A DNA stretch of 64,000 nucleotides, from assembly GCF_947039875.1 (NCBI RefSeq), contig NZ_CAMRAN010000018.1, positions 1 to 64,000 on the forward strand, in the 5' to 3' direction. Source of the DNA: an uncultured Photobacterium sp. GTDB taxonomy: Bacteria > Pseudomonadota > Gammaproteobacteria > Enterobacterales > Vibrionaceae. The translations under genes and the position numbers were made by a program. The notes under the pieces are model-generated. The model was not told where the DNA came from and did no database searches. It worked only from the letters and a program-made list of their open reading frames with translations. Shown piece by piece: positions 28,431 to 37,606 of this stretch. The stretch's first letter is position 1. Every line of letters starts with the position of its first letter.

Positions 28431-29513
28431 TTATTGGTTAAATTGCCCAGTAAGGTCTTTATAAGTATGTTCTCCTTCCATCTTAATGACTTTAGGTGCT
28501 TTTAAGTTAGCAAGAGCGTCGATAATATTCACTTTCATATGCTGTGGAGTAAGGTAACTTTTAAAGTAATAATCTTTGTTTTTGGTATCAACTACCGATG
28601 TCCATATAGTATAGTCGGTCAATACTTCATTATTTGCCTTTTCTCTGATTACACCTTTTGGAATATCAAAAGCATTAAGAATATGGAAAGCACGGAAAAC
28701 GGCTTCATCGCTATTCTTTGAAGGTAAAGATGCATTAACAAAACTTGCCGCACGAATAAAACGACTTGGAGGGGTGTAATCACCAGGTAAACCAAGCATG
28801 CCGCTACCTTGACCTGTTGGCGATAAAGTTACGCCATTAATAGTAACGCTACCTTTATTTTCTGCTGTCAAGCCAACATAGTTATGCAAATTGGTCATGT
28901 GCCAATCATAAGTCGGGTTATTCGTCACAACACCAATCTTATTTTCGTGAATGGTTAAGCCTTTTGCTGTGTACTCAAGTACAACAGACTTACCTGAAGC
29001 ATCAGTAATTGCATAGTGGAGTGGTGCGATACGGCCAATTTCAGCGATATGAGTACCTACAACATTGATAGATTTAATACCTTTAATCATTTCATCTACA
29101 GTGCTGAAATTACCTAAAATATAATTACCTAGTTCCTCACTAGAAACGGCATTTTTTGGGTTTGCATCTGTTAATTCAGTATATTGTGCAAGCCCTGCAA
29201 AATAAAAAGCACCAAAATAAAGCCCTTTTTCATTGAGTCCATCAAGTACAATATTTTTACCTAATGCATTTGCGCCACCAAATCCATATTTAGTTTTATA
29301 AGTCAAACCCTCTTTATCTGGATTATTGGAAAGAGAGGTGATTTTAGTTCCAGCAGGAACCATAACGATATTAGACTGGATATCAAAGCCGAACTCCATT
29401 GTTCGAGCTGGAATTGTTGCACCATCTGCACTTTTTAATACTATGCCTGTACATGCAGCGACTGGTAGAGAAGTTAATAGTCCAAGACAAAGTGGTGCAA
29501 GTAACTTTTTCAT
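28431..29513 (-). CDS. Choloylglycine-hydrolase-family (Ntn) amidase, secreted
   Basis: 360 residues. A signal peptide ends at LPVAA, and Cys21 (ACTGIVLKSADG) would become the N-terminal nucleophile after cleavage. Family residues include RTMEF (Arg near 37), the GLNEKGL segment near 93-99, and NPTYDWHMTNL. The family includes bile salt hydrolases, penicillin V acylases and acyl-homoserine-lactone acylases. The periplasmic Gram-negative members often act on AHL or penicillin rather than bile salts, so the substrate is open. It is monocistronic with its own terminator. Confidence 0.88.
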   Translation of the reverse strand: MKKLLAPLCLGLLTSLPVAACTGIVLKSADGATIPARTMEFGFDIQSNIVMVPAGTKITSLSNNPDKEGLTYKTKYGFGGANALGKNIVLDGLNEKGLYFGAFYFAGLAQYTELTDANPKNAVSSEELGNYILGNFSTVDEMIKGIKSINVVGTHIAEIGRIAPLHYAITDASGKSVVLEYTAKGLTIHENKIGVVTNNPTYDWHMTNLHNYVGLTAENKGSVTINGVTLSPTGQGSGMLGLPGDYTPPSRFIRAASFVNASLPSKNSDEAVFRAFHILNAFDIPKGVIREKANNEVLTDYTIWTSVVDTKNKDYYFKSYLTPQHMKVNIIDALANLKAPKVIKMEGEHTYKDLTGQFNQ

Positions 29514-29911
29514 TATTATGCTCTTTAAATAGATAGATTTGGACTAATATAAGAAAAATATGCGTATATTACAAAAATATTTACTATATCTGCGTAAATG
29601 TTCAATTTTCCCTGCATAGATTAAATAAACGAGATCTACATTATTGTTTTTCAGTTCGGTAGGTTTTGGGATAGGAAATCCAGTCTGAAATTAGATCAAA
29701 TATTTGGGCATGACGTTACTCTGATGCTTGAGGCTGTTATGCATGTTTCTAATTTAATGGGCTGATATTACGAATAGAATATTTTTTATCATAGATATAC
29801 GAGATGGTAAATATTGCCGTGTTGATTTGCCACTTGAATCATCCTCACGACCCGTACTTGAAATATAACGACTACTATTAAAACAATTGCGACTGATTTA
29901 AGGAAGGCCGA
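29514..29911. other. Intergenic region without a gene (398 bp)
   Basis: Spacer between divergent genes (amidase and peptide transporter). It must hold both promoters. I see no ORF with a ribosome-binding site and no repeat. Confidence 0.5.
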
Positions 29912-31366
29912 ATGTCAGATGTGAATGTATTTAAACAACCTAAGCCGTTTTATCTTATATTTTCTGTAGAGTTCTGGGAGAGATTTGGATTCTACGGTAT
30001 GCAGGCCATCCTTACTGTATATATGGTTAATATTCTTGGCATGTCAGAAGCCGAGTCATTTACCTTATTTGGTGCATTTTCTGCGTTAATTTTTAGTTCC
30101 GTCGCGATTGGTGGTTGGGTTGGGGATAAGCTCCTTGGTACTAAACGAACCATTACTCTCGGTGCGTTTATTCTTACTATTGGTTACTCTTTATTAGGAC
30201 TTTCCGCTGCGGGTGAGTTTGGCGGCAAAGATCTCATCTATATAGCAATGGGCTTTATCACCATGGGCAATGGTTTATTTAAAGCTAATCCTTCAAGCCT
30301 ACTTGCAAAATCTTATGAGGAAAATGATTCGCGCCTTGATGGCGCATTTACTATGTATTATATGGCGATTAACTTAGGCTCATTTTTCTCAATGTTATTA
30401 AGCCCTTGGATAGCTGAAAAAATGGGCTATGGCATGGCATTTGGGGTAAGTGCGATTGGATTATTAATCACTATGGTTAACTTTATGGTGATGGGGCGTA
30501 TCGTTAAAAACATAGGCTCAAAACCCGATATGCAGCCCGTTAATAAACGTTATTATTTTATGGTTGTGGTTGTAACGGTGGCGTTGAGCTTTTTGAGTGC
30601 CTTTTTATTGCAACACTTGTTTTATGCGCATGCTATTTTGGTTGTTATCGGAATAACCATTGTTGTTATATATTTCAAAGAAGCGTTTAAAACCCAAGGG
30701 CTTGAAAGGACGAAGATGTTTGTCGCCTTTGTTTTAATGCTACAAGGGATCGTATTCTTTGCACTATATTTTCAAATGCCAACCTCACTTAATTTTTTTG
30801 CTATTCATAATGTCAGTCATGATTTATTTGGCTTTAAAGTCGAGCCAGAACAATTCCAAGCATTGAATCCATTTTGGATCATGATTGCGAGCCCATTATT
30901 AGCCATTCTTTATAATAAACTCGGTGAACGGTTTGCAATGCCGTTTAAGTTTGCGTTTGGGATGGTGTTATGTAGTTTGGCTTTTTTAATTCTAAAGTTA
31001 TCAACGGGGTTTGCTAATCCACAAGGGATCATCAATTCAAATTGGTTAGTGGTGAGCTATTTATTACAGTCGTTAGGGGAGTTATTGGTGTCAGGGCTAG
31101 GCTTAGCCATGATTGCACAGTTAGTGCCACAGCGAATGATGGGGTTTGCAATGGGGATGTGGTTTTTAACATCAGCGACAGCCGCCATTTTAGCTGGTTG
31201 GATTGCAAGTTTAACGGCCGCACCCGAAGGGATTGTTGAACCTACTCAAAGTCTTATTCTTTACGCAGAAGTTTTTGGTGAAATTGGTTATGTTACCGCT
31301 GCAATCGCCGTGTTTACATTGCTTATTGCGCAAAAACTAACACGTATTATTCAAGGTAAAGCGTAG
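29912..31366 (+). CDS. POT/PTR-family proton-dependent di/tripeptide transporter
   Basis: 484 residues, 12-14 helices. The ExxERFxYYG-type proton-coupling motif is seen as EFWERFGFYGMQ at 20-31. IGGWVGDKLLGTKRTI at about 66-81 matches the first cytoplasmic loop of the family, and FMTMGNGLFKANPSSLL-like residues follow near 117-132. It is closest in style to DtpA/DtpB (TppB). It imports peptides across the inner membrane. AAGGAAGGCCGAATG gives a good start. No partner genes; a chitinase gene lies downstream after 398 bp. Confidence 0.93.
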   Translation: MSDVNVFKQPKPFYLIFSVEFWERFGFYGMQAILTVYMVNILGMSEAESFTLFGAFSALIFSSVAIGGWVGDKLLGTKRTITLGAFILTIGYSLLGLSAAGEFGGKDLIYIAMGFITMGNGLFKANPSSLLAKSYEENDSRLDGAFTMYYMAINLGSFFSMLLSPWIAEKMGYGMAFGVSAIGLLITMVNFMVMGRIVKNIGSKPDMQPVNKRYYFMVVVVTVALSFLSAFLLQHLFYAHAILVVIGITIVVIYFKEAFKTQGLERTKMFVAFVLMLQGIVFFALYFQMPTSLNFFAIHNVSHDLFGFKVEPEQFQALNPFWIMIASPLLAILYNKLGERFAMPFKFAFGMVLCSLAFLILKLSTGFANPQGIINSNWLVVSYLLQSLGELLVSGLGLAMIAQLVPQRMMGFAMGMWFLTSATAAILAGWIASLTAAPEGIVEPTQSLILYAEVFGEIGYVTAAIAVFTLLIAQKLTRIIQGKA

Positions 31367-31764
31367 TTCTATATCATTACTATTTATACAAATCTAAGTT
31401 ATTGTTATTGAGAATATTTTACAAAACACAATATATCCAAAATCACTGAGTACTGTTATTTGTTCAATAATTGATAAAAAATTGCGTTTTTAATCGATAG
31501 TCATAAAAGTTATTGTCTTGACTCAATCTCACATTTATAAAATCCGCACTCTCTTCTTACTGTTTTTTTCTTTGATCAAACGATCATATTTCATTGATAT
31601 TAGCTAGTTGCATATTGTGGCTTTTAATTTGCGATGATAAATAAGTTAGCAAGTAATTAAAAAATTGTTATATGCAGTGGCCAATGAACAATATTTTTAG
31701 TTAATAACTACTCAGATTAGATTTTTGATCTATTTAAACGCACGAACATAGAAGGAATTAATTT
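31367..31764. other. Intergenic region without a gene (398 bp)
   Basis: AT-rich spacer, presumably carrying the chitinase promoter. I could not identify a convincing regulatory site. Confidence 0.5.
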
Positions 31765-34134
31765 GTGAGAAAAATAAATAAAATAACAATAGCGATATTC
31801 AGTACTATGCTTAGCGGTTATGTATGTGCGTCTGATGTCAATCAGATATCAAGCATTGCACCTTTGGCGTCAGCGGGATTATGTGATGAATTTAATGTTT
31901 ATCCGGATTGGACGCGGGGTGATCATGCTGGTACTGGCGATATAATGGTTAACAAAAATATTGCTTATTCTGCTGTTTATTGGACTCAATCTATTCCTGG
32001 TAGTGATAGTTCATGGAAGCTGCATCTTAATTGTGATGGATCTGAGCCAGGTACAGCGGCTGTACTTTCATTACCAAATCCAATGGATCCTGTGCGTCTT
32101 GAAGTTGCTGGATGGCCAAATGATTTTGTGGTTGCAAGTCCATCATCAACAGCACCACCAACAATAACTATTGCAACGAGTGCCACTGAAGATCTTACTG
32201 ATGTTAATAAGTTAACCGCTAAGTTTGTTTCTATCATAGAGACGGCGACACAAGCGGGGCGTTCATCTGTCATTATTAGTAGTGATGTGCTTGATAAAGC
32301 AACATTAGATAAAGGTCAGTCTCTGGGTGTTATTGCGGTTAAAGAGGCATTACTCAAAGCCGTAGATACAACCGCAGCTAGCATTGATATTGATAAAATT
32401 AATGCCCTTAGTGATGATTTGAAAGGTTGGTCACAAGCTCACAACTTAATTCTAACCACGCTTGCTTCTGAAGCGAGTTTTGGTTGGTCTTTCAGCATTG
32501 GTGATTTTGCATTTGATACCCATTCTGGTCGCCAATCTGTGTGGAATGCTGCATCAAGTGCCACCGCAGACCTATTAAATACTCTCGATGTTTACAAAGC
32601 AGAGTCATTAACCAAAGCTGACTTTATTAACTTTACCAAATCAACAGCAACCGCTGCATTATCAACTGAGCAATGGCACAACGCACTTGAATATGTAAAA
32701 CAAGTTACGGATTATATTAAGACGCCTGCAATGCTTGCTAATATTCCAACCGAGCAAGCTGCGAATTATTTTATGGGCCAAACAACACGTGATCAGCAAA
32801 TTCGTAAAGCGGCTCACAGCAACGTATTTGCAATTTTATTTGATAAAGACAGCGCAGATTTAACCAGTAAAATTGAAGCTTACCAAAGTGCGAAAGTACC
32901 ACTATATTACGTTGGTGAAGAACTCGAAAAAGGCTCATTAACACGTATTGAAGCACTTAATACTGAGTTAACGAATGCCTCAGATGTCATGGATAATGAA
33001 GCCTTCCTCTATGAAACCCCTCAGTCACAATGGGTGCCATCTACAGTGTATAAGTGGAATGACTTCCTTGATGGCCTTAATGCGATGCACAATATTGGTG
33101 TTGCAGGTAATAAGTTTTGGCTACTGACTGACGAAGCAGATGATGCAACCAATATTATTTATGCCAAAGTCGCTATTGCTGCGTTCTTAGCACAAAGCAT
33201 GCAAGAGACAATCCGTTATAACGCATGTGATGAAAACAACTGGTCTGAAATTAAATATGGCGCACCTGCCGATTATCCGATGTCTGCGAGTTGTGGTCAG
33301 TTAGGTCAAAAATACGCAGACTACGGTGTTAACCCAGTATCAGGCTTAGATTATGCTTATTCTTGTCCGCGTGATAACAAAATGGAAGTCAGCGCATTAA
33401 CCCATGCTAAATGGTACGGCGCACCAGCACCTGTATTTGCCGCTCCCGATGCCGTATTAGAAGAGCAAGGCTTGCTGGTTAATGGTCATGTGGGACGCTG
33501 GACTAACAATGGTCACTGTAATGCAGTGCCAGACAAAATCGATACATCAAAGCAAGTATGGGAACGTGATGAGTGTAAAATCTACGTTGGTCAAAAAGCC
33601 GGTACATTCCTATGGGATGGCAGCAGTCAAGAAAGTGTTGAAGGCTGTGGTTGGTGGGGACGTGGCGTTATTCAAACCACTGGCCGCCAAAACTTTGGTA
33701 CGTTGAACCATTATTTAGGTCGTTCACACGTTGATCCTGCAACCATTGGTCAAACCATTGATGGTGTAACGGTTGAAGCGCCACCTGTAAATCCGTTATA
33801 TGCTGATCTTGATTTTTGTTCAAACCCAGGCTTAATCTGTAGCTCTGAGAAGAATAAAGAAATCAAATGGATTGCAGGTTTATTCTATTGGGTAACATCA
33901 GTGCAGGCATACTCTAATGAAGGCGGTGATTATGCTGATTGGAACTATTACAACGAACTGAAAAAATATGTAAATAGTGGCCTGAAAGGAACTGAATTTA
34001 TTGATGATGTTTCTGGTATTGTGAACCGTGGCTGTCCAGATTCAACTTGTTCGACTGGCGATGTCCATAACATTAAAGAACGCCAAGCCAACTTTAAGCT
34101 AGTGTTACAAAAGCTAGGACTTAACCCACAGTAA
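31765..34134 (+). CDS. Secreted GH19-family chitinase
   Basis: 789 residues with a signal peptide (cleavage near VCA-SDV, residue 24). An N-terminal carbohydrate-binding-like module (about 35-95: WTRGDHAGTGD, AVYWTQSIPGSDSSW) is followed by an alpha-helical spacer (about 130-390). The GH19 catalytic domain runs from about 400 to the end. The probable acid residue lies in FLAQSMQETIRYNACDE, and the GRGVIQTTGRQNFGTLNHYL signature is near 632-651. It would hydrolyse chitin to oligosaccharides outside the cell. The start is GTG at 31765 with GAAGGA 8 nt upstream. Terminator follows. Confidence 0.9.
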   Translation: MRKINKITIAIFSTMLSGYVCASDVNQISSIAPLASAGLCDEFNVYPDWTRGDHAGTGDIMVNKNIAYSAVYWTQSIPGSDSSWKLHLNCDGSEPGTAAVLSLPNPMDPVRLEVAGWPNDFVVASPSSTAPPTITIATSATEDLTDVNKLTAKFVSIIETATQAGRSSVIISSDVLDKATLDKGQSLGVIAVKEALLKAVDTTAASIDIDKINALSDDLKGWSQAHNLILTTLASEASFGWSFSIGDFAFDTHSGRQSVWNAASSATADLLNTLDVYKAESLTKADFINFTKSTATAALSTEQWHNALEYVKQVTDYIKTPAMLANIPTEQAANYFMGQTTRDQQIRKAAHSNVFAILFDKDSADLTSKIEAYQSAKVPLYYVGEELEKGSLTRIEALNTELTNASDVMDNEAFLYETPQSQWVPSTVYKWNDFLDGLNAMHNIGVAGNKFWLLTDEADDATNIIYAKVAIAAFLAQSMQETIRYNACDENNWSEIKYGAPADYPMSASCGQLGQKYADYGVNPVSGLDYAYSCPRDNKMEVSALTHAKWYGAPAPVFAAPDAVLEEQGLLVNGHVGRWTNNGHCNAVPDKIDTSKQVWERDECKIYVGQKAGTFLWDGSSQESVEGCGWWGRGVIQTTGRQNFGTLNHYLGRSHVDPATIGQTIDGVTVEAPPVNPLYADLDFCSNPGLICSSEKNKEIKWIAGLFYWVTSVQAYSNEGGDYADWNYYNELKKYVNSGLKGTEFIDDVSGIVNRGCPDSTCSTGDVHNIKERQANFKLVLQKLGLNPQ

Positions 34135-34171
34135 GCAAAATAACTGATGAATTAAGTTTGTAATAAAATTA

Positions 34172-34203
34172 AACCCTGTTTTTCGAAACAGGGTTATTTT
34201 TTG
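34172..34203 (+). terminator. Terminator after the GH19 chitinase
   Basis: AACCCTGTTT pairs with AAACAGGGTT (10 bp), followed by ATTTTTTG. Confidence 0.92.
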
Positions 34204-34450
34204 CGTTTACATTGTGGTGATCTATTTTGTAAACCTGATCAAATTAGGTTTAATAATTACATGTTTCTAAGGGGCTACCGAATACAGAATGTCTGAGATA
34301 GCATCTTAGAATAAGTGTTAATTATGTACTTTATGGTAAATAGCGAATACTGTTAAATACACAAGTAGTAAATTGTAGGAGAGTGCCTTTATCCATTATT
34401 AATCAATGTTCTACGTGTAACTGTATGATGTTATCAATACCTGATACCCT

Positions 34451-34478
34451 ATTTAACATAAGGTACATAATGCGCACT
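34451..34478 (-). other. dif: dif site (XerC/XerD recombination site, replication terminus)
   Basis: 28 bp in the canonical layout. On the plus strand the XerD arm ATTTAACATAA (34451-34461) is followed by the 6-bp centre GGTACA, then the XerC arm TAATGCGCACT (34468-34478). Read on minus, the arms are AGTGCGCATTA and TTATGTTAAAT. The XerD arm equals the gammaproteobacterial consensus and the XerC arm matches Vibrio-type dif sites as I remember them. XerCD resolves chromosome dimers here under FtsK control, so the site marks the terminus of a chromosome. Which of the two chromosomes cannot be told. Confidence 0.88.
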
Positions 34479-34496
34479 GAAGGTGTAAACCCAATA

Positions 34497-35944
34497 TAGT
34501 AATGTCACTTTTTACCAACTTAGAGATGTCACATATTGGTATACTTGGTGGTGTTTTCCGCCAAGTATAGATCTCTGTGCCATGTTACTTTCCATGAGTC
34601 CAAAAGAATTAAATCGAGTTGATGTTATTCGTGATATTAGTGAACGAAGACTTCGACAAAAAGATGCTGCTGAGTTACTGAAATTATCTCGACGACATAT
34701 CCAACGTCTCGTTAATCAATATCGCGGACAAGGTCCAGCGGGATTGGTTTCATTACGCCGTGGTAAGCCGAGTAATCGGCGCTATACACCTGAATTTAAG
34801 CAACATGTGATTGATATTGTTCGTCAGTTCTATATCGATTTTGGACCGACATTTGCTAATGAAAAATTGCGTGAAAAACACCAACTAAAACTATCAACTG
34901 AAACGTTACGTCAATGGATGATGGCGGAAGGTTTTTGGATCTCTAAACGTCAAGCAAAACCAAAGGTTTATCAACCCCGTTATCGTCGTGAATGCCTAGG
35001 TGAACTAGTACAGATAGATGGTTCTCATCATGATTGGTTTGAAGGTCGAGCAGATAAATGTTGTCTTACGGTGTATGTCGATGATGCGACAGGTCGACTC
35101 ATGACCTTGCGATTTAGTGATGTTGAATCAACCTTTGACTACATGAATATCACGCGCCAATACATTGAAGAGCATGGAAAACCTATCGCTTTTTACAGCG
35201 ACAAACATTCAGTATTTAGACTCAATCGAGACGAAGTAAAAACAGGTAAACAAATGACTGAGTTTGGCCGTGCTTTGTTTGAACTTAACATCGATTTAAT
35301 TTGTGCCAATAGTTCTCAAGCAAAAGGACGCGTAGAGCGTGCTAATAAAACACTACAAGACCGTCTGATTAAAGAAATGCGTCTTGCTAATATTGATTCG
35401 ATTGAAGAAGCCAACGCCTGGTTACCTGAATTTATTGCTGATTTTAATCAACGTTTTGCACGAACACCCTATTCACTTCACGATGCCCATCGCCCATTAC
35501 GAGAATTATCAAGTGAACTTGATGATATCTTCGCTCGTCAACGAAGCCGCGTACTCACACGCTCTCTTACTATCCAATACGATAAAGTTGTTTACTTAAT
35601 CGAACCTAACGATGCCAATAACCGTTTGATAGGTAAACCCATCATGGTTTACGACTATCCTGATGGCACCATTAGTATTAAGCATTGTGGCCAACCATTA
35701 ACTTATTCTGTTTTCGATAAACTTCGAACGGTAAACCAAGCTGCTATCGTTGATAACAAACGACTAAGTGCTGCACTCGCCTTTGCTAAGCAAAGCCAAG
35801 ACCAGAGAGAAAACACTTCGGAACGAACACGAAGTAAAAGGAACATTAGCCGAGCCGCACAACAACGAGCCATGAATATAGCCTTGATGAAAGAGTCTGA
35901 CACAGTGTGACATTTCTATCTGGGAGAATTATGTGACATTACTA
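34497..35944 (+). mobile_element. Insertion sequence A, ISNCY/IS1202-type, beside dif
   Basis: About 1448 bp bounded by the perfect 12-bp inverted repeat TAGTAATGTCAC / GTGACATTACTA (34497-34508, 35933-35944). Each end carries a second inner copy of the motif: TAGAGATGTCAC at 34521 and, inverted, TAGAAATGTCAC at 35907-35918. The inner copies are offset 24 and 26 bp, probably as twin transposase-binding sites. One intact transposase gene fills the element. The left end lies 18 bp from the XerC arm of dif. I see no exact target duplication at the ends. Confidence 0.8.
34582..35910 (+). CDS. ISNCY-family DDE transposase (element A)
   Basis: 442 residues. An N-terminal helix-turn-helix (about 8-55: QKDAAELLKLSRRHIQRLV) is followed by an rve-type catalytic core. 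DDE residues are seen in VQIDGSHHDWF, IAFYSDKHSVF and GRVERANKTLQDRL (the Glu). A C-terminal domain follows. The frame is intact, so the protein may be active. By eye it is about 60% identical to the transposase of the next element and so is not a recent copy of it. The stop overlaps the inner end repeat. Confidence 0.92.
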   Translation: MLLSMSPKELNRVDVIRDISERRLRQKDAAELLKLSRRHIQRLVNQYRGQGPAGLVSLRRGKPSNRRYTPEFKQHVIDIVRQFYIDFGPTFANEKLREKHQLKLSTETLRQWMMAEGFWISKRQAKPKVYQPRYRRECLGELVQIDGSHHDWFEGRADKCCLTVYVDDATGRLMTLRFSDVESTFDYMNITRQYIEEHGKPIAFYSDKHSVFRLNRDEVKTGKQMTEFGRALFELNIDLICANSSQAKGRVERANKTLQDRLIKEMRLANIDSIEEANAWLPEFIADFNQRFARTPYSLHDAHRPLRELSSELDDIFARQRSRVLTRSLTIQYDKVVYLIEPNDANNRLIGKPIMVYDYPDGTISIKHCGQPLTYSVFDKLRTVNQAAIVDNKRLSAALAFAKQSQDQRENTSERTRSKRNISRAAQQRAMNIALMKESDTV

Positions 35945-35974
35945 ACTTGCACTAACAGAAGGTGTAAGTCCCAT

Positions 35975-37509
35975 TTAGAAATGTCCGGTTTGAACCCGTT
36001 AGAAATGTCATGTTGAACTATCTTCAGATCATAGGTTTTGCTATGAACTGGAATCAATAAATGTTGCTCACTATGACTGAAAATGAATTAAGCCGAATAA
36101 AAGTTATTCAAGATGTTTGTGATAAACAAATTACTGGTGTTGAAGCTGCCCGTCGACTTAACTTGAGTTGTCGTCAAGTATCACGATTAGTAAAACGCTT
36201 TACTCAGTTCGGTGCTGGCGGATTACTTTCACAACAACGCGGCGTGCCAAGTAATCATCGTTATGATGATAATCATAGGCTGCGTATTTTAAATCTCATC
36301 CACGAATATTACTCAGACTTCGGACCCACGTTGGCGCGTGAAAAACTGATTGAGCACCACGGTATTAAAATTGGGTTAGAAACCTTACGCCAATGGATGA
36401 TCGCTGATGGCCTTTGGGTACCACATTTCAAACGTAAGCCTCGTGTTTATCAACCACGTCATCGACGTGATTGTTATGGTGAGTTAATTCAGATAGATGG
36501 CTCACATCATGATTGGTTTGAAGGCCGCAGCGACAAATGTTGTTTATTGGTTTTTATTGATGATGCTACCGGCAAACTAATGAACTTGCGGTTTAGCGAA
36601 ACAGAATCTGCGTTTGATTACATGGTGACAACGCGCGAATATGTTGAGCAACATGGCAAGCCCACTGCTTTTTACAGCGATCGACATGCGGTGTTTCATG
36701 TTAATAAACGGGATGCAAAAACAAACCGCATCACTCAGTTTGGTCGTGTATTGCATGACTTAAACATTGAATTGATTTGCGCAAATAGCTCTCAAGCCAA
36801 AGGCCGTGTTGAACGTGCCAACAAAACATTACAAGATCGCTTAGTCAAAGAAATGCGATTACAACACATTGATAATATTGAACAAGCTAATGCGTGGCTC
36901 CCCGACTTTATCACTGATTTTAACCGACGTTTTGCTAAAGCTGCTCAATATCCTAAAGACATGCATCGACCATTACGTGAATCGACAGATGAATTACATG
37001 ATATTTTTGCATGGCAAGAGCCAAGAAAAGTATCAAAATCACTGACATTTCAATACGAAAAAATTATCTATTTGATTGATCCAACCGAAGAAAATCAACG
37101 GCTTGTGCATCAAGTCGTTAAGGTTATTGATCGTCCAGATGGCACCATCGCGATCCAATATGGTCACCGAAAATTGGGTTTTAAAGTGTTTGATAAGCTC
37201 AAAGATGTTGATCAAGGTCAGATAGTTGATAACAAACGTTTGGGTGCAGTATTAAAATTTGCCCAAGCAAAACAGCAACAATATGACCAACAACAAAAGC
37301 GTAGTCGCAGTAAAAGCGCCCCTAAACGTACTGCCCAACAACGGGCAATCCGTCAACTTGAAGAAATAAATCCAGTGTTAATTCACCCAGAACAATTTAG
37401 ACCGAGCACCAGAAAAAAGCCGTGACTTCCCTACTCTATCCCCAATTTCACCCTAATGAACTACCTTAAAAGGAGACATTTTAATCGGGGAATAATGAGG
37501 ACATTTTAA
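35975..37509 (+). mobile_element. Insertion sequence B, ISNCY/IS1202-type
   Basis: About 1535 bp. The left end shows TTAGAAATGTCC (35975) and TTAGAAATGTCA (35999), 24 bp apart. The right end shows inverted TTAAAATGTCTC (37473-37484) and TTAAAATGTCCT (37498-37509), 25 bp apart. The termini are imperfect inverted repeats of the same TTAxAAATGTC motif used by element A. It is separated from element A by only 30 bp. No obvious target duplication. Boundaries are inferred from the repeat pairs. Confidence 0.72.
36061..37425 (+). CDS. ISNCY-family DDE transposase (element B)
   Basis: 454 residues, same order of domains as the element A transposase: helix-turn-helix (GVEAARRLNLSCRQVSRLV) and DDE core (IQIDGSHHDWF, AFYSDRHAVF, GRVERANKTLQDRL). 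A basic tail rich in Gln/Lys/Arg ends the protein. The frame is intact. Same strand as element A, so the pair could move or recombine together, although their end sequences differ. Confidence 0.92.
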   Translation: MLLTMTENELSRIKVIQDVCDKQITGVEAARRLNLSCRQVSRLVKRFTQFGAGGLLSQQRGVPSNHRYDDNHRLRILNLIHEYYSDFGPTLAREKLIEHHGIKIGLETLRQWMIADGLWVPHFKRKPRVYQPRHRRDCYGELIQIDGSHHDWFEGRSDKCCLLVFIDDATGKLMNLRFSETESAFDYMVTTREYVEQHGKPTAFYSDRHAVFHVNKRDAKTNRITQFGRVLHDLNIELICANSSQAKGRVERANKTLQDRLVKEMRLQHIDNIEQANAWLPDFITDFNRRFAKAAQYPKDMHRPLRESTDELHDIFAWQEPRKVSKSLTFQYEKIIYLIDPTEENQRLVHQVVKVIDRPDGTIAIQYGHRKLGFKVFDKLKDVDQGQIVDNKRLGAVLKFAQAKQQQYDQQQKRSRSKSAPKRTAQQRAIRQLEEINPVLIHPEQFRPSTRKKP

Positions 37510-37537
37510 AAGAGAGAAAACAATGTAGCCACCAAGG

Positions 37538-37572
37538 TAAAGTGTCTCTTTTCTGCAAAACTAAAATGTCTA
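37538..37572 (+). repeat. Orphan left end of a third ISNCY-type element
   Basis: TAAAGTGTCTC (37538-37548) and TAAAATGTCTA (37562-37572) repeat the end motif with the exact 24-bp offset seen at the left ends of elements A and B. No transposase follows; hipA begins at once on the other strand. It is most simply a remnant of a deleted element. Confidence 0.5.
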
Positions 37573-37606
37573 GCTGATCAATTCATGATTGGTACTACGA
37601 GTTTCA

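Noticed and set aside
34467-35974. A long direct target duplication flanking element A
   Set aside because: The left and right flanks share words but differ by several bases and gaps, so it is not a clear duplication. Kept only as an open alternative in the findings.
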